The notes: generated from the letters alone by a model not told the origin. Shown: positions 53,202-62,232, numbered from the stretch's first letter. The stretch: DNA of 64,000 nucleotides from Heyndrickxia shackletonii (GCF_001420715.1 NZ_LJJC01000004.1:2217908-2281907); one strand, 5' to 3'. Numbers and translations: made by a program.

Positions 53202-53909
53202 ATGGATTTCGAAACTGTTATGCAGGAGCTAGAAGCTCTCGGTAAGGAACGAACGAAAAAAATGTACATATCCAATGGAGCGCATGAGCCACTTTTTGGC
53301 GTTGCTACAGGTGCTATGAAACCAATTGCAAAGAAAGTAAAAATAAATCAACGCTTAGCGGAAGAGCTTTATGCCACAGGTAATTACGATGCAATGTACT
53401 TTGCAGGCATTATCGCAGACCCAAAAGCTATGACTGAGTCAGATTTTGATCGTTGGATAGATGGAGCGTATTTTTATATGCTGTCCGATTATGTGGTGGC
53501 GGTAACTCTATCTGAGTCAGATATTTCTCAAGCAGTTGCCGATAAATGGATTGCAAGTGGTAACGAACTGAGAATGTCAGCGGGTTGGAGTTGTTACTGT
53601 TGGCTTTTAGGGAATCGCCTAGATAATGAATTTTCTGAAAACAAGATGTCCAAAATGCTTGATATGGTAAAAAATACGATTCATGATTCGCCAGAACGAA
53701 CGAAATCTGCTATGAATAATTTTCTATACACTGTGGGGATTTCATATTTACCGCTACATGAAAAGGCAGTAGAGACTGCAAAGGAAGTAGGTATAGTAGA
53801 GGTCAAACGAGCCAAGAAAAAAAGTAGTTTCCTAAACGCTTATGAAAGTATCCAAAAAGAAATTAATAGGGGAAGGATTGGTTTCAAACGTAAATATGTA
53901 AGATGTTAA
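53202..53909 (+). CDS. DNA alkylation repair protein (AlkD-like)
   Basis: 235 aa, HEAT-like helical repeats with FGVATGAMKPIAKKV, ELYATGNYDAMYFAGIIADP and the C-terminal KRAKKKSSF region. AlkD-type glycosylases remove positively charged alkylated bases. The catalytic Trp/Asp pair cannot be assigned with certainty, so a non-catalytic relative is possible. ATG follows AAGAGAGGAAG. Confidence 0.82.
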   Translation: MDFETVMQELEALGKERTKKMYISNGAHEPLFGVATGAMKPIAKKVKINQRLAEELYATGNYDAMYFAGIIADPKAMTESDFDRWIDGAYFYMLSDYVVAVTLSESDISQAVADKWIASGNELRMSAGWSCYCWLLGNRLDNEFSENKMSKMLDMVKNTIHDSPERTKSAMNNFLYTVGISYLPLHEKAVETAKEVGIVEVKRAKKKSSFLNAYESIQKEINRGRIGFKRKYVRC

Positions 53910-53982
53910 AAGTAGCTTCGCATCGGGGCGTTAAATTAAGAATCATTGTGCTTACAAGTGCATTAGTTGAGCAAGAAATAAA

Positions 53983-54024
53983 GAGGATCATACATATTAG
54001 ACATATCTTATATGTATGATCCTC
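53983..54024 (-). terminator. Terminator of the T-box-controlled permease gene
   Basis: GAGGATCATACATAT and ATATGTATGATCCTC are perfect 15-bp arms; on the minus strand TTTATTTCTT follows. Confidence 0.75.
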
Positions 54025-54073
54025 CTATTGTCTACTTATCTCCTCTTGAACTTATATATAATTCTCAGTAACC

Positions 54074-55405
54074 TCATTTTTTATGCTTAAGGGAAAAGAC
54101 TACTAGCAGTAAAAGAATAATAAGACAGACGATTGTGCCAACCTTATTTTGTGCATTAAACATAAAAGAAATAAAAATCGTAATTAATCCGATTAAAGCT
54201 AGGATAGTGGTAAAAGGAAACCATTTAACTTGAAAGAAAGGTTTTTCCTTATATTGCGGTCTTAGCTTTAATTGAGAAAAGCATATGCTGATCCAAATCA
54301 GCATGATGGTAAAACCAGGAATGGTCATCATATAATTGATGATATTCTCAGGTGCTAAATAGGCTAAGAAAACACCTATTAGAATAAGAAATCCTGTAAT
54401 GAGTATTCCGTTTATAGGTGTACCGTTTTTGGAGACTTTTAACAGTAATTTCGGTGCTTCACCTGTTTGCGCCATGGAAAATAGTGTTCTGGAAGTTGCA
54501 TATATTCCTGAATTAGCCGCAGAAAGAACAGCGGTTAAAAGGACAAAATTCATGATATTTGCTGCCCCTGGAAGCCCTGCAGTACTGAATACTTGAACAA
54601 AGGGGCTATCTACACCTGATACTTTATCCCAAGGAACGATACCGCAAATAATGAGAATTGGACAAATGTAGAAAATAATAACTCTCCATACAGTCCCTTT
54701 TACAATTTTGGGCAATACTTTTTTCGCATTTTGCGTTTCGGTTACAGCTACACCAATTAGTTCAGCACCTCCATAAGAAAACATAACGACTAGAAAGGCA
54801 CTGAAAATTCCTCCGATACCATGAGGGAAGAATCCGCCATGTGAGGTATAGTTGGATATTGGATTGTCAATTGAGCTTGGAAGTATGCCTGATAATATAA
54901 GACAACCTAAAATAATAAAGGCAATAAGGGCAAAAATTTTAATACCGGCAAACCAAAATTCAAGCTCTCCATAAAATTTCACATGAAATGAGTTTATCCC
55001 TAATATAACTGCAGCGCATAAAAAGCTTAATAACCAAAGGGGGATATTAGGAAACCAATATTGCAGAAAACTTCCTCCTGCCAATAATTCAACCGTCGTA
55101 ACGATTACCCAATTGATCCAGTACAACCACCCGACAATGAAAGATACACGATGACCAAACGCCTTATTTACTAAATGCTGAACATTCATTCCAGGATGGG
55201 CAATAGCCATTTCTCCTAATGCTACCATTACAATTAATAGCAATAATCCACCTAATAAATAGGCAAGGACCACACTTGGACCAGCAATCGATAATGTATC
55301 AGAACTGCCTTTAAAAATACCAGTTCCAATCATTCCGGCCAGTGCTATAAATTGCACATGTCTAGGTAATAATCCTTTTTTTAAATCTTGCTGTTTTTTC
55401 TCCAT
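54074..55405 (-). CDS. Amino acid permease of the AAT family, T-box controlled
   Basis: 443 aa, 12 membrane helices, with the family opening LLPRHVQFIALAGMIGTGIFKGS and GEMAIAHP. The SYGGAELIGVAVTET segment and AANSGIYATSRTLFSMA loop are typical of the AroP/RocE/YbgF group. A complete T-box leader with its own promoter precedes it on the minus strand, so uptake is switched on when a specific tRNA is uncharged. The putative specifier is UUC, suggesting phenylalanine. ATG at 55405; a GAGAGGCG site lies upstream. Confidence 0.88.
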   Translation of the reverse strand: MEKKQQDLKKGLLPRHVQFIALAGMIGTGIFKGSSDTLSIAGPSVVLAYLLGGLLLLIVMVALGEMAIAHPGMNVQHLVNKAFGHRVSFIVGWLYWINWVIVTTVELLAGGSFLQYWFPNIPLWLLSFLCAAVILGINSFHVKFYGELEFWFAGIKIFALIAFIILGCLILSGILPSSIDNPISNYTSHGGFFPHGIGGIFSAFLVVMFSYGGAELIGVAVTETQNAKKVLPKIVKGTVWRVIIFYICPILIICGIVPWDKVSGVDSPFVQVFSTAGLPGAANIMNFVLLTAVLSAANSGIYATSRTLFSMAQTGEAPKLLLKVSKNGTPINGILITGFLILIGVFLAYLAPENIINYMMTIPGFTIMLIWISICFSQLKLRPQYKEKPFFQVKWFPFTTILALIGLITIFISFMFNAQNKVGTIVCLIILLLLVVFSLKHKK

Positions 55406-55433
55406 GCTGATCTTCGCCTCTCTTATTAAAATA

Positions 55434-55742
55434 TAAAAAAATCCCTACTAGAAAAAAATCCTAGTAGGGACGATTTAATTATCGCGTTACCACCCTATTT
55501 GCAAACAAATAAGCTTACCACTTCATTGTTTTAACGATTGATAACCGTCTTATTCTACGCTGAATAAGCTGCTCCAAGAATGAAATTCGCTCCTTGCAAG
55601 TGTACTGATTTTCACCAACCATCAGCTCTCTTTAAGCAACATGCAAGAACTACTTTGTTCCCTTCCAAGCATTTATTATATGAAATATTCTAAATTAATA
55701 TACTATCTTTCGGACGTTTGTGCTTTTAAGTAATAAAGTATG
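55434..55742 (-). promoter_or_regulatory. T-box riboswitch
   Basis: On the minus strand the conserved T-box AGGGTGGTAACGCG is at 55496-55483. It is followed by the terminator CCCTACTAG/CTAGTAGGG with a T run (55469-55434). Upstream are the stem I marks: AGTA on the 5' side, the AGAGAGCTGATGG distal region (about 55630-55615), and GCGAATTTCATTCTTGG on the 3' side. In that last segment TTC followed by A occupies the expected specifier position (about 55586-55584), pointing to tRNA-Phe. The specifier reading is tentative, because an extra T sits after GAA. Confidence 0.9.
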
Positions 55743-55748
55743 TCTATT

Positions 55749-55777
55749 AATATAGCAAGATGATTTTCCTATGTCAA
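55749..55777 (-). promoter_or_regulatory. Promoter of the T-box operon
   Basis: Minus-strand TTGACA (55777-55772) and TATATT (55754-55749) with a 17-bp spacer. Transcription would start near 55742, just before the T-box stem I. Confidence 0.75.
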
Positions 55778-55844
55778 TTTATTTTTTTGATTTAAAAGAT
55801 ATTTTAACTAAAAATAATTATTTTGCAAATATTTATTTAAATGA

Positions 55845-55872
55845 TTGACTCTCAACCTGTAAGGAATATAAT
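55845..55872 (+). promoter_or_regulatory. Promoter of the DeoR-family gene
   Basis: TTGACT (55845-55850) and a consensus TATAAT (55867-55872), 16 bp apart. Transcription should start close to 55879. Confidence 0.75.
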
Positions 55873-55880
55873 AAAGATAT

Positions 55881-55920
55881 CACTTATATTAACTTAAAAT
55901 CACTTAATTTCACTTACCTA
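55881..55920 (+). repeat. Four 10-bp direct repeats after the promoter
   Basis: CACTTA, AACTTA, CACTTA and CACTTA start at 55881, 55891, 55901 and 55911, exactly one helical turn apart, directly downstream of the predicted transcription start. DeoR-family regulators bind phased direct repeats, so this is a likely autoregulatory operator. Confidence 0.65.
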
Positions 55921-55943
55921 AAGAGTGCTTTTGGAGGAAATGT

Positions 55944-56711
55944 ATGTTTCAGGATGAGCGATTAATATCCATACTTCAATTTTTAGAAAAAAATCAACGA
56001 ATTAGTGTAGAGGAAATATGTGAACATTTTGATGTTTCGAGAGATACTGCACGCAGAGATATTGTAAAGCTAGAAGAGCAAGGGAAGATTATCCGTACAC
56101 GTGGAGCAGCATTACTGCCTTCATTATCAAAAGAAACACCTAATTACGAAGAAAGAATGTTATCGGAAATGCCTTTAAAAAGGATGATTGGAAAACAAGC
56201 CGCTTCCCTTATTATGGATGGTGATTATCTATTTGCAGATAATTCCACAACCGTACGGCAAGCAATGGAGTATCTATCCTCAAAAAATAACGTTGTTGTC
56301 ACGAATGCGATTGACACCGCAGGACTATTAACCCAAAAGGAAAACATCCGCATTCATTTACTTGGCGGCTTAATGCATAATGATCAACGCTTTATTTATG
56401 GGGCCCAGGCTACGCAAATGATGGAAAAATATCATGTGGATAAAACGTTTATAGGTTCATGCGGAATTTCCTTTGATGGACTAACCACTCCATTTGAAGA
56501 GGAAAGTTCTTTGATTAATGAAGCTATGCGCAGAGCGGATCAGGTCATTGTACTTGCGGATCACTCCAAGTTCGAAAAGAGAAGGTTTTTCAAGTTGGCG
56601 GGATTTGAACAAATTCATACTATTGTGACAGACAGAGAGCCAGAACCAACTATAATGGAAAAAATACTGGAACATGGAGTTGAACTGATTATAGCAAGAG
56701 GGGAGTTCTAA
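55944..56711 (+). CDS. DeoR/GlpR-family regulator
   Basis: 255 aa. The N-terminal helix-turn-helix carries the DeoR signature (ISVEEICEHFDVSRDTARRD, residues about 17-36, and IIRTRGAAL). A sugar-phosphate-sensing domain follows (YLFADNSTTVRQAMEYL, LLGGLMHNDQRFIYG, LADHSKFEKRRFF). It starts 22 bp before the HAD phosphatase gene, so regulator and enzyme form an operon. The effector is probably a phosphorylated sugar. Confidence 0.9.
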   Translation: MFQDERLISILQFLEKNQRISVEEICEHFDVSRDTARRDIVKLEEQGKIIRTRGAALLPSLSKETPNYEERMLSEMPLKRMIGKQAASLIMDGDYLFADNSTTVRQAMEYLSSKNNVVVTNAIDTAGLLTQKENIRIHLLGGLMHNDQRFIYGAQATQMMEKYHVDKTFIGSCGISFDGLTTPFEEESSLINEAMRRADQVIVLADHSKFEKRRFFKLAGFEQIHTIVTDREPEPTIMEKILEHGVELIIARGEF

Positions 56712-56733
56712 AATATTTGGGGAGGTGCCACAC

Positions 56734-57360
56734 ATGTATAAATGTTTCATTTTTGATATTGATGGAACGATATTAGATACAGAGATAGTTGTGTTAAAGT
56801 CCTTACAAAAGGCATTGGAAATGGAAGGACTTGTGTTTCCTTTGGAAGATTTACGATTTGCCTTAGGGATTCCCGGAGAGAACGCTTTATCCTTATTGCC
56901 TATCTCTAATCCAAAACGAGTTTTACATAATTGGATCCAGCTTGGAGAGAGTTATTTTAACGAAATTTCGGTTTTTTCTGGTCTTCGTGAGGTTATCTTA
57001 TTTCTTTCCTGTTGTGATGTAAAAATTGGAATCGTTACCTCCAAAACAAAGCAGGAATATATAGATGGATTCGAGCCTTTTGGTTTAACAGATTATTTTA
57101 ATCATTATATTTGTGCGGATGATACCGACAGACATAAGCCCCATCCTGAACCGCTGCAAAAATGTATCACCCATTTAAAATCGAAACCGGAAGAAACAAT
57201 CTATATTGGTGACACGCAATATGATCTGCAGTGTGCAAAATCAGCGGGAGCTGATTTTGGTTTAGCTTATTGGGGGACAAAAAATATTGAAGGATTCCAA
57301 GAAGCTGACCATATTTTCTACAAACCTACAGATATTTTATCAACACTCTGTCCTAGTTGA
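56734..57360 (+). CDS. HAD-family phosphatase
   Basis: 208 aa. Motif I is DIDGTILDTE (nucleophile and acid/base Asp), motif II VTSKT, motif III lysine in HKPHPEPL and motif IV GDTQYDLQCAKSAG. The cap is the small helical type of the PGP/beta-phosphoglucomutase-like group, so a small phosphate ester is the likely substrate. ATG at 56734 is chosen over GTG at 56725, since GGGGAGG is then correctly spaced. Confidence 0.9.
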   Translation: MYKCFIFDIDGTILDTEIVVLKSLQKALEMEGLVFPLEDLRFALGIPGENALSLLPISNPKRVLHNWIQLGESYFNEISVFSGLREVILFLSCCDVKIGIVTSKTKQEYIDGFEPFGLTDYFNHYICADDTDRHKPHPEPLQKCITHLKSKPEETIYIGDTQYDLQCAKSAGADFGLAYWGTKNIEGFQEADHIFYKPTDILSTLCPS

Positions 57361-57371
57361 CAGAGTTTTTT
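57345..57371 (+). terminator. Terminator of the DeoR - HAD operon
   Basis: ACTCTGTC and GACAGAGT with loop CTAGTT containing the stop codon, followed by six T. Confidence 0.85.
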
Positions 57372-57443
57372 AATTCCCATAAATAAATACGCAAGAAATA
57401 ATAGGAAATAATAAACACAACGAAGTAATGTAGGAGGGGGAAT

Positions 57444-57610
57444 AATGCCGGAGCTTCCTGAAATGGAACATTACAAATTGTGAAGATTTTATTGTTATTA
57501 AGGGAAGCGGAAAAAACGTTTATCAATCGATTAAGTTGTAGAAATTCTTCCAATCTAATAAAGCAGTGTGGTATTTGCTATAATGATATACAACAAGATT
57601 TGACATATTG
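57444..57610 (+). pseudogene. Remnant of an Fpg/Nei-type DNA glycosylase gene
   Basis: ATG at 57444 after AGGAGGGGG opens MPELPEMEHYKL, the hallmark N-terminus of the formamidopyrimidine-DNA glycosylase family with catalytic P2/E3, and stops at 57481-57483. The next bases contain a possible later piece (EAEKTFINR) in another frame and then end. The start region and ribosome site are intact, but nearly all of the gene (about 270 codons) is gone. Confidence 0.7.
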
Positions 57611-57620
57611 AGGTGCCACA

Positions 57621-59579
57621 ATGAAACATAAAACAATTGGGATTTTAGCTCATGTAGATGCGGGAAAGACCACTTTTGCAGAGCAACTGCTTTTCCATAC
57701 AAAAAGCATTCCACAGCGGGGACGAGTGGATCATAGAGACGCTTTTTTAGATTCTCATGAAATTGAAAAAGCTAGGGGGATAACTGTTTTTGCTGATCAA
57801 GCTATTTTTCGTTATCATGAGTCACACTATACATTAATTGATACACCAGGACATGTTGATTTTTCACCGGAAATGGAGCGCGCCATTCAGGTTATGGATT
57901 ATGCAATTGTCATCATTAGCGCAGTTGAAGGCGTTGAGGGACATACCGAGACAGTATGGAATTTGCTTAAAAAGCATTGTATTCCTACTTTTTTCTTTAT
58001 TAATAAAACAGATCGTGTCGGTGCAGATATTCATAGAGTAATAGAGGAAATACGGATAAATTTAACCGAAGACGTTTGTCATATAGATAACTCTTTTATA
58101 GATGGTAAAATGGACGAACCATTAATAGAATTTTTGGCGGAGCGGAATGAATGTTTGCTTGATGATTATATGGCGGGTGGCTATGAGAAAAAGACATGGC
58201 TGACGGAAATGCAACAGATGATAAAAAACAATGCCATCTTTCCATTAGCTTCAGGATCCGCATTACAGGATGTTGGTATCACTGACTTTTTAGAAAAACT
58301 AGATATATTAACAATTACAGATTATGTCGCAGAAACACCATTTTCCGGGAGAGTTTATAAAATTCGATATGATGAAAGCGGAGCAAGAACCACTTTTATT
58401 AAAGCATTAAGCGGCACACTTAAGGTTAGAGATGAAATAACTTACGATCATAATGAACAAGAGATAAGTGAAAAAGTCACTCAAATTAGAAAGTATAACG
58501 GAAGGAAGTTTCAAATTGTCGATAAGGTAGAAGCAGGTGAAGTATTTGCTCTAACTGGATTATCAGCTGTTGCAGCTGGGGATGGCTTAGGCAGCATTCA
58601 GGAAAAGGCACACTATGAAATGATTCCAACCCTTAAATCAAAGGTAATTTTTGATCCTACCTTAAATGTGAAAGAAGTATTAAAATGCTTTCGAATGTTA
58701 GATGATGAAGATCCTTCCCTAATGGTCGCTTGGGAGGAGAAATTTCAAGAAATTCATATTCATGTAATGGGAACCATTCAACTCGAGGTTCTTGAACAAA
58801 TTGTTCACGATCGGTTTGGATTTAAAGTGCTATTTGAAAAACCTGAAATTTTATATAAGGAAACGATTACTTCAGAAGTAGTCGGGTATGGGCATTTTGA
58901 GCCGTTAAAGCACTATGCCGAGGTTCATCTTCGATTGGAACCTGGCGAGAGACAAAGTGGAGTGAGATTTGTAAGTGATTGTCACCCAGATGATTTGCAG
59001 GTAAGTTACCAAAATTTGATTCGACATCATCTATTTGAAAAAGAACATCGAGGGATTCTCACTGGCTCGGCACTGACAGATATTAAGATTACTTTATTAA
59101 CCGGACGAGCACATATTAAACATACGAGCGGCGGGGATTTTCGAGAAGCAACTTTAAGGGCTTTGCGACAGGGACTTGAGAAGGCAGAAAACCAATTATT
59201 AGAGCCTTATTATGATTTTAAAATAAAGGTAGATATAGAACAAATGGGCAGAGTTCTATCCGATGTGCAAAGTGCATATGGGAATTTTCAAAATCCAGAG
59301 ACGGCAGGAAATAAAGCAATAATCAGTGGAAAGGTTCCCGTCGCGACCTTTATGGACTATGGAACCATTCTAGCTTCCTTTACGCAAGGAAGAGGGACTA
59401 TGAGTCTTGTTTTTGGAGGCTATTATCCTTGTCATAATCAAAATGAAGTAATGGAGAAGATCCAATATGATAAGAATGCTGATCCCGAATACACATCTTC
59501 CTCCATCTTTTGTTCAAAAGGAGCAGGTTATTCCGTTCCTTGGGATGAGGCGGAAAGCAAAATGCATTTGCTGAAGTAA
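57621..59579 (+). CDS. Tet(M)-like ribosomal protection GTPase
   Basis: 652 aa, an EF-G-like translational GTPase of the tetracycline ribosomal-protection group. G1 is AHVDAGKTT, G3 DTPGH and G4 NKTD, and the effector region is KARGIT. Domains II-V follow, and the C-terminal YPCHNQNEV region matches the position of the Tet(M) helix that helps release the drug. It is clearly not EF-G (about 690 aa, different switch sequences). The protein is diverged from mobile Tet(M)/Tet(O), with no mobility genes nearby, so it is probably a chromosomal relative whose resistance spectrum is untested. TATAAT lies at about 57578 upstream. No leader ORF was seen. Confidence 0.88.
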   Translation: MKHKTIGILAHVDAGKTTFAEQLLFHTKSIPQRGRVDHRDAFLDSHEIEKARGITVFADQAIFRYHESHYTLIDTPGHVDFSPEMERAIQVMDYAIVIISAVEGVEGHTETVWNLLKKHCIPTFFFINKTDRVGADIHRVIEEIRINLTEDVCHIDNSFIDGKMDEPLIEFLAERNECLLDDYMAGGYEKKTWLTEMQQMIKNNAIFPLASGSALQDVGITDFLEKLDILTITDYVAETPFSGRVYKIRYDESGARTTFIKALSGTLKVRDEITYDHNEQEISEKVTQIRKYNGRKFQIVDKVEAGEVFALTGLSAVAAGDGLGSIQEKAHYEMIPTLKSKVIFDPTLNVKEVLKCFRMLDDEDPSLMVAWEEKFQEIHIHVMGTIQLEVLEQIVHDRFGFKVLFEKPEILYKETITSEVVGYGHFEPLKHYAEVHLRLEPGERQSGVRFVSDCHPDDLQVSYQNLIRHHLFEKEHRGILTGSALTDIKITLLTGRAHIKHTSGGDFREATLRALRQGLEKAENQLLEPYYDFKIKVDIEQMGRVLSDVQSAYGNFQNPETAGNKAIISGKVPVATFMDYGTILASFTQGRGTMSLVFGGYYPCHNQNEVMEKIQYDKNADPEYTSSSIFCSKGAGYSVPWDEAESKMHLLK

Positions 59580-59673
59580 TAAGTGAAAAGTTATTTATTA
59601 TTCCTAATTGAAGTGTATAATAATGAAGATGTTATCACACAAATGAATAGAGGAAAAAGAAAGGACGTAAGAA

Positions 59674-59961
59674 ATGGATATTACTGGACATACAGTCGAA
59701 CAACTTGAGGATCCAACAGGAATCTTATCCGGGGATCGTTATGAATTTATACTAAATATCGAAGTCCCGGAAGATGATGAGCTATATTCCGAAAACGGTT
59801 TATATATAAAAGCTATATATGTCGATGAAGGCAACCAATCACGTGTAGCCCAATATCATATTTTTGAAAAAGTAACAGACCGTTATCTTGAGTTTGAACT
59901 AGAAGAAGATGAGGAAAAATTATTAAAGGATTTTTGCAGAGAACATATTAGTGATATGTAA
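59674..59961 (+). CDS. Small acidic DUF6509-like protein
   Basis: 95 aa, strongly acidic (ends EFELEEDEEKLLKDFCREH). The pattern TGHTVEQLEDPTGILSGDRYEF resembles the DUF6509 family of Bacillales, whose function is unknown. ATG follows AAAGGACG. It appears monocistronic. Confidence 0.72.
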   Translation: MDITGHTVEQLEDPTGILSGDRYEFILNIEVPEDDELYSENGLYIKAIYVDEGNQSRVAQYHIFEKVTDRYLEFELEEDEEKLLKDFCREHISDM

Positions 59962-60051
59962 TAGATTGCCTCTCACCCTAACGGATTCTATTCCTCTTTT
60001 AAAATGTTGATGGTATGGGCAATGGAAAATTTTTATTATGATTGCAAGACA

Positions 60052-60085
60052 ACCACAGAGTTGTGAAAAAATTCTGTGGTTTTTT
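60052..60085 (+). terminator. Terminator after the acidic-protein gene
   Basis: ACCACAGA and TCTGTGGT form the stem, followed by TTTTT. Confidence 0.85.
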
Positions 60086-60156
60086 GTGTTCATTTAATTC
60101 AGCCCATTTCCGGTTATTTTCTATCATTTTAACTTTTTATAAGAGGTGAAGGACTC

Positions 60157-60294
60157 ATGATGAAATTAAGGATAATAAAAAAAGTGGTGGAAACTGTAAA
60201 AAGTGCTGTATGGTTAAAGAATTTAGCTCGAAAACTTTCAGCCAAAATCAAAAGCTACCGACGAACATTTCAACAAAATGTTAAAATGGGATAA
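60157..60294 (+). CDS. Small highly basic peptide
   Basis: 45 aa starting MMKLRIIKKVVETVKSAVW, with about a third Lys/Arg and spaced hydrophobic residues suggesting one long amphipathic helix. AAGAGGTGAAGG precedes ATG at 60157. A terminator lies upstream, and the downstream neighbour is convergent. It could be a real small protein or peptide; no family was recognised. Confidence 0.5.
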   Translation: MMKLRIIKKVVETVKSAVWLKNLARKLSAKIKSYRRTFQQNVKMG

Positions 60295-60345
60295 TCGTAA
60301 AAAATCAACGTTAATTATTAAGAATTGGTTTTAAACTAAGTAGTT

Positions 60346-61248
60346 TTAATGTTCCCGACTTACCTCTATTGGCAATTTCTTTGGGGCACTCGGGACATTC
60401 TTTGGTTTGTAGTAAATATCTTCAGAAGATAACACAACTACGAATAATTGCCCTCCAATTACCCTTGCACGAATAAGTAAGGGCTGATTGTGAGGATTTT
60501 TAAATTTAAAATCAGGTCCATACCAGCTTACAGTCGCGTCCCTGTTAGGGGGAACATATGGAACACGCCTGCTGTGGGAATAGCGTTCGGTAATTTTGAC
60601 ACTTGCCTTGTCAACGGCATTGAACAAAGTGGAGGATACTTGACAAATTCCACCGCCGATACCTTCTGAAAGTTCCCCCCGAACAATGACAGGAGCAGGA
60701 AGATAGCCTTTTGCAATGGTACGCTTTCCAACTACCTTATTAAAAGAAAAGGTTTCACCAGGAAAAATAACATGTCCATTAATAGCATTTGCAGCAAGAC
60801 GGATGTTATGAGTCCGTTCTTTATTAGAGCTGTTGAAATAGGTAACATATCGGCCAATGCTTTTCCCTCTCAAATTTTCGAGAAGCTCACTATCTACTCG
60901 TGGATAGAGAGTTTGGAGCGGGACTTCAAACGTTGCAGATCCTTTTTGATAATAAGAGGTATAAAACATATCTTTAAACTGATTTTGATCAAGCTTATAT
61001 CCGGGTATTTCGCTTATCATATTTCCATTTTCATCTATCGTTGCATTAATTGGATTTTTAAAAGCCTTTTTTCCAACCTGGTCAACAAAAAAATCGAATT
61101 TATCTTCATTTATGATTGGATGAAATGGAGGCAGAACAAAATCAGATTTTTGGACGGTATCAATCGTAGTACCATCTAATTTTAAATGAATGCTGTTTTC
61201 TTCTGAAGGATAAAAGGACATTAATAGTAAGCTTAAGAAGAGTTTCAT
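60346..61248 (-). CDS. VanW-family exported protein
   Basis: 300 aa. An N-terminal hydrophobic segment is followed by a PG_binding-like region and the VanW domain, seen as NIRLAANAINGHVIFPGETFSFN, KGYLPAPVIV, the near-invariant GIGGGICQVSSTLFNA and ITERYSHSRRVPYVPPNRDATVSW. VanW-type proteins are associated with vancomycin clusters and with spore or cell-wall proteins, without a proven reaction. ATG at 61248 is preferred to 61272 because ATGGAGG lies just before it. It is paired with the next gene. Confidence 0.87.
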   Translation of the reverse strand: MKLFLSLLLMSFYPSEENSIHLKLDGTTIDTVQKSDFVLPPFHPIINEDKFDFFVDQVGKKAFKNPINATIDENGNMISEIPGYKLDQNQFKDMFYTSYYQKGSATFEVPLQTLYPRVDSELLENLRGKSIGRYVTYFNSSNKERTHNIRLAANAINGHVIFPGETFSFNKVVGKRTIAKGYLPAPVIVRGELSEGIGGGICQVSSTLFNAVDKASVKITERYSHSRRVPYVPPNRDATVSWYGPDFKFKNPHNQPLLIRARVIGGQLFVVVLSSEDIYYKPKNVPSAPKKLPIEVSREH

Positions 61249-61272
61249 ATTTCGGCCTCCATAAAAATGCAT

Positions 61273-62121
61273 TTACTTCTTGGTTAGTTTCATCAATGGG
61301 TCCATATTAATTTTCCAAGGTGAAATTGGTGATGTTCGTATTAGGTGAAAATCGATATTTGCTTTTATTGGTCCAATATTTTTAACTAATAAACTGACTT
61401 CAACTGGGATTTCTGCTTCCAATGCGAAAGGGTCTGGTTCATCAGCTGATAAAAGTTTCCAGTTTATCGCTTCAATTTTTTTCATTTTTTTGAGCTCTTT
61501 TTTAACTTGTTTTTTATTGGTTATTGCCACTTTGTTAACTAAGCCTGGATCACCATTTTTAATAAATACTAAAAAAGTAGTTGTTAATTGATTTGGTGAG
61601 AGATCACGCACGAAATCATCTATTGTACCACCGGCTTTGTTAATCATCACCTGATGAGATAAGTCTGATCTTTCGGAACGATGAGTTACGCTGCCTTTAA
61701 AATGAATACAAAAATGACCTTTAAATCCATTATCCAATGCACCGGCACCGTGTGGCATTCCATGCATGGACGCAGCAATTAATTTGTTATCAGCTTGTAT
61801 AAGAATAGCCCTTCTTCTCCAGCTCCAATGACCGTTATAAATTTCCTTCATTATTTTAGTATCTTTCCTCGTTAATGGCTGTACATCCGCATGATATCGT
61901 CCTGCTCGTCTTTGAACACGAAAGCTTTTCCCTGTTTCGACATCAATAACGGTAAATTTAGAGTAGCGTGGTAGCAATTCATTTACCATTGCCCAATGAA
62001 GCATCTCAATGTGAAAATCTAAAGGATATTCTTCGTTATTCGTATTTTCTGCATATGTAGGTGATACACCAAAACCCCCAACCAAAAAGAGCGAAATAAA
62101 TACATAAACGATTATTCTCAT
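61273..62121 (-). CDS. Conserved exported protein of unknown function
   Basis: 282 aa with a cleavable signal (FISLFLVGGFGVSPTYAE). The mature part has the distinctive blocks FRVQRRAGRYHADVQPL, NGHWSWRRRAI, SMHGMPHGAGALDNGF and GHFCIHFKGSVTH, with several conserved-looking His and Cys residues that could bind metal. It is followed directly by the VanW-type gene on the same strand, so a shared cell-wall role is possible. I do not recognise the family. Confidence 0.75.
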   Translation of the reverse strand: MRIIVYVFISLFLVGGFGVSPTYAENTNNEEYPLDFHIEMLHWAMVNELLPRYSKFTVIDVETGKSFRVQRRAGRYHADVQPLTRKDTKIMKEIYNGHWSWRRRAILIQADNKLIAASMHGMPHGAGALDNGFKGHFCIHFKGSVTHRSERSDLSHQVMINKAGGTIDDFVRDLSPNQLTTTFLVFIKNGDPGLVNKVAITNKKQVKKELKKMKKIEAINWKLLSADEPDPFALEAEIPVEVSLLVKNIGPIKANIDFHLIRTSPISPWKINMDPLMKLTKK

Positions 62122-62232
62122 TTTTGTTTCCTCGAGTCCTCCATGAATTTACCATTATTTTTAACTATTAACCGAGAAGAATAGCTTAAAAATTATGGAA
62201 ATAGAGTATGGTTAAGGGGAAAAATAAAATAT

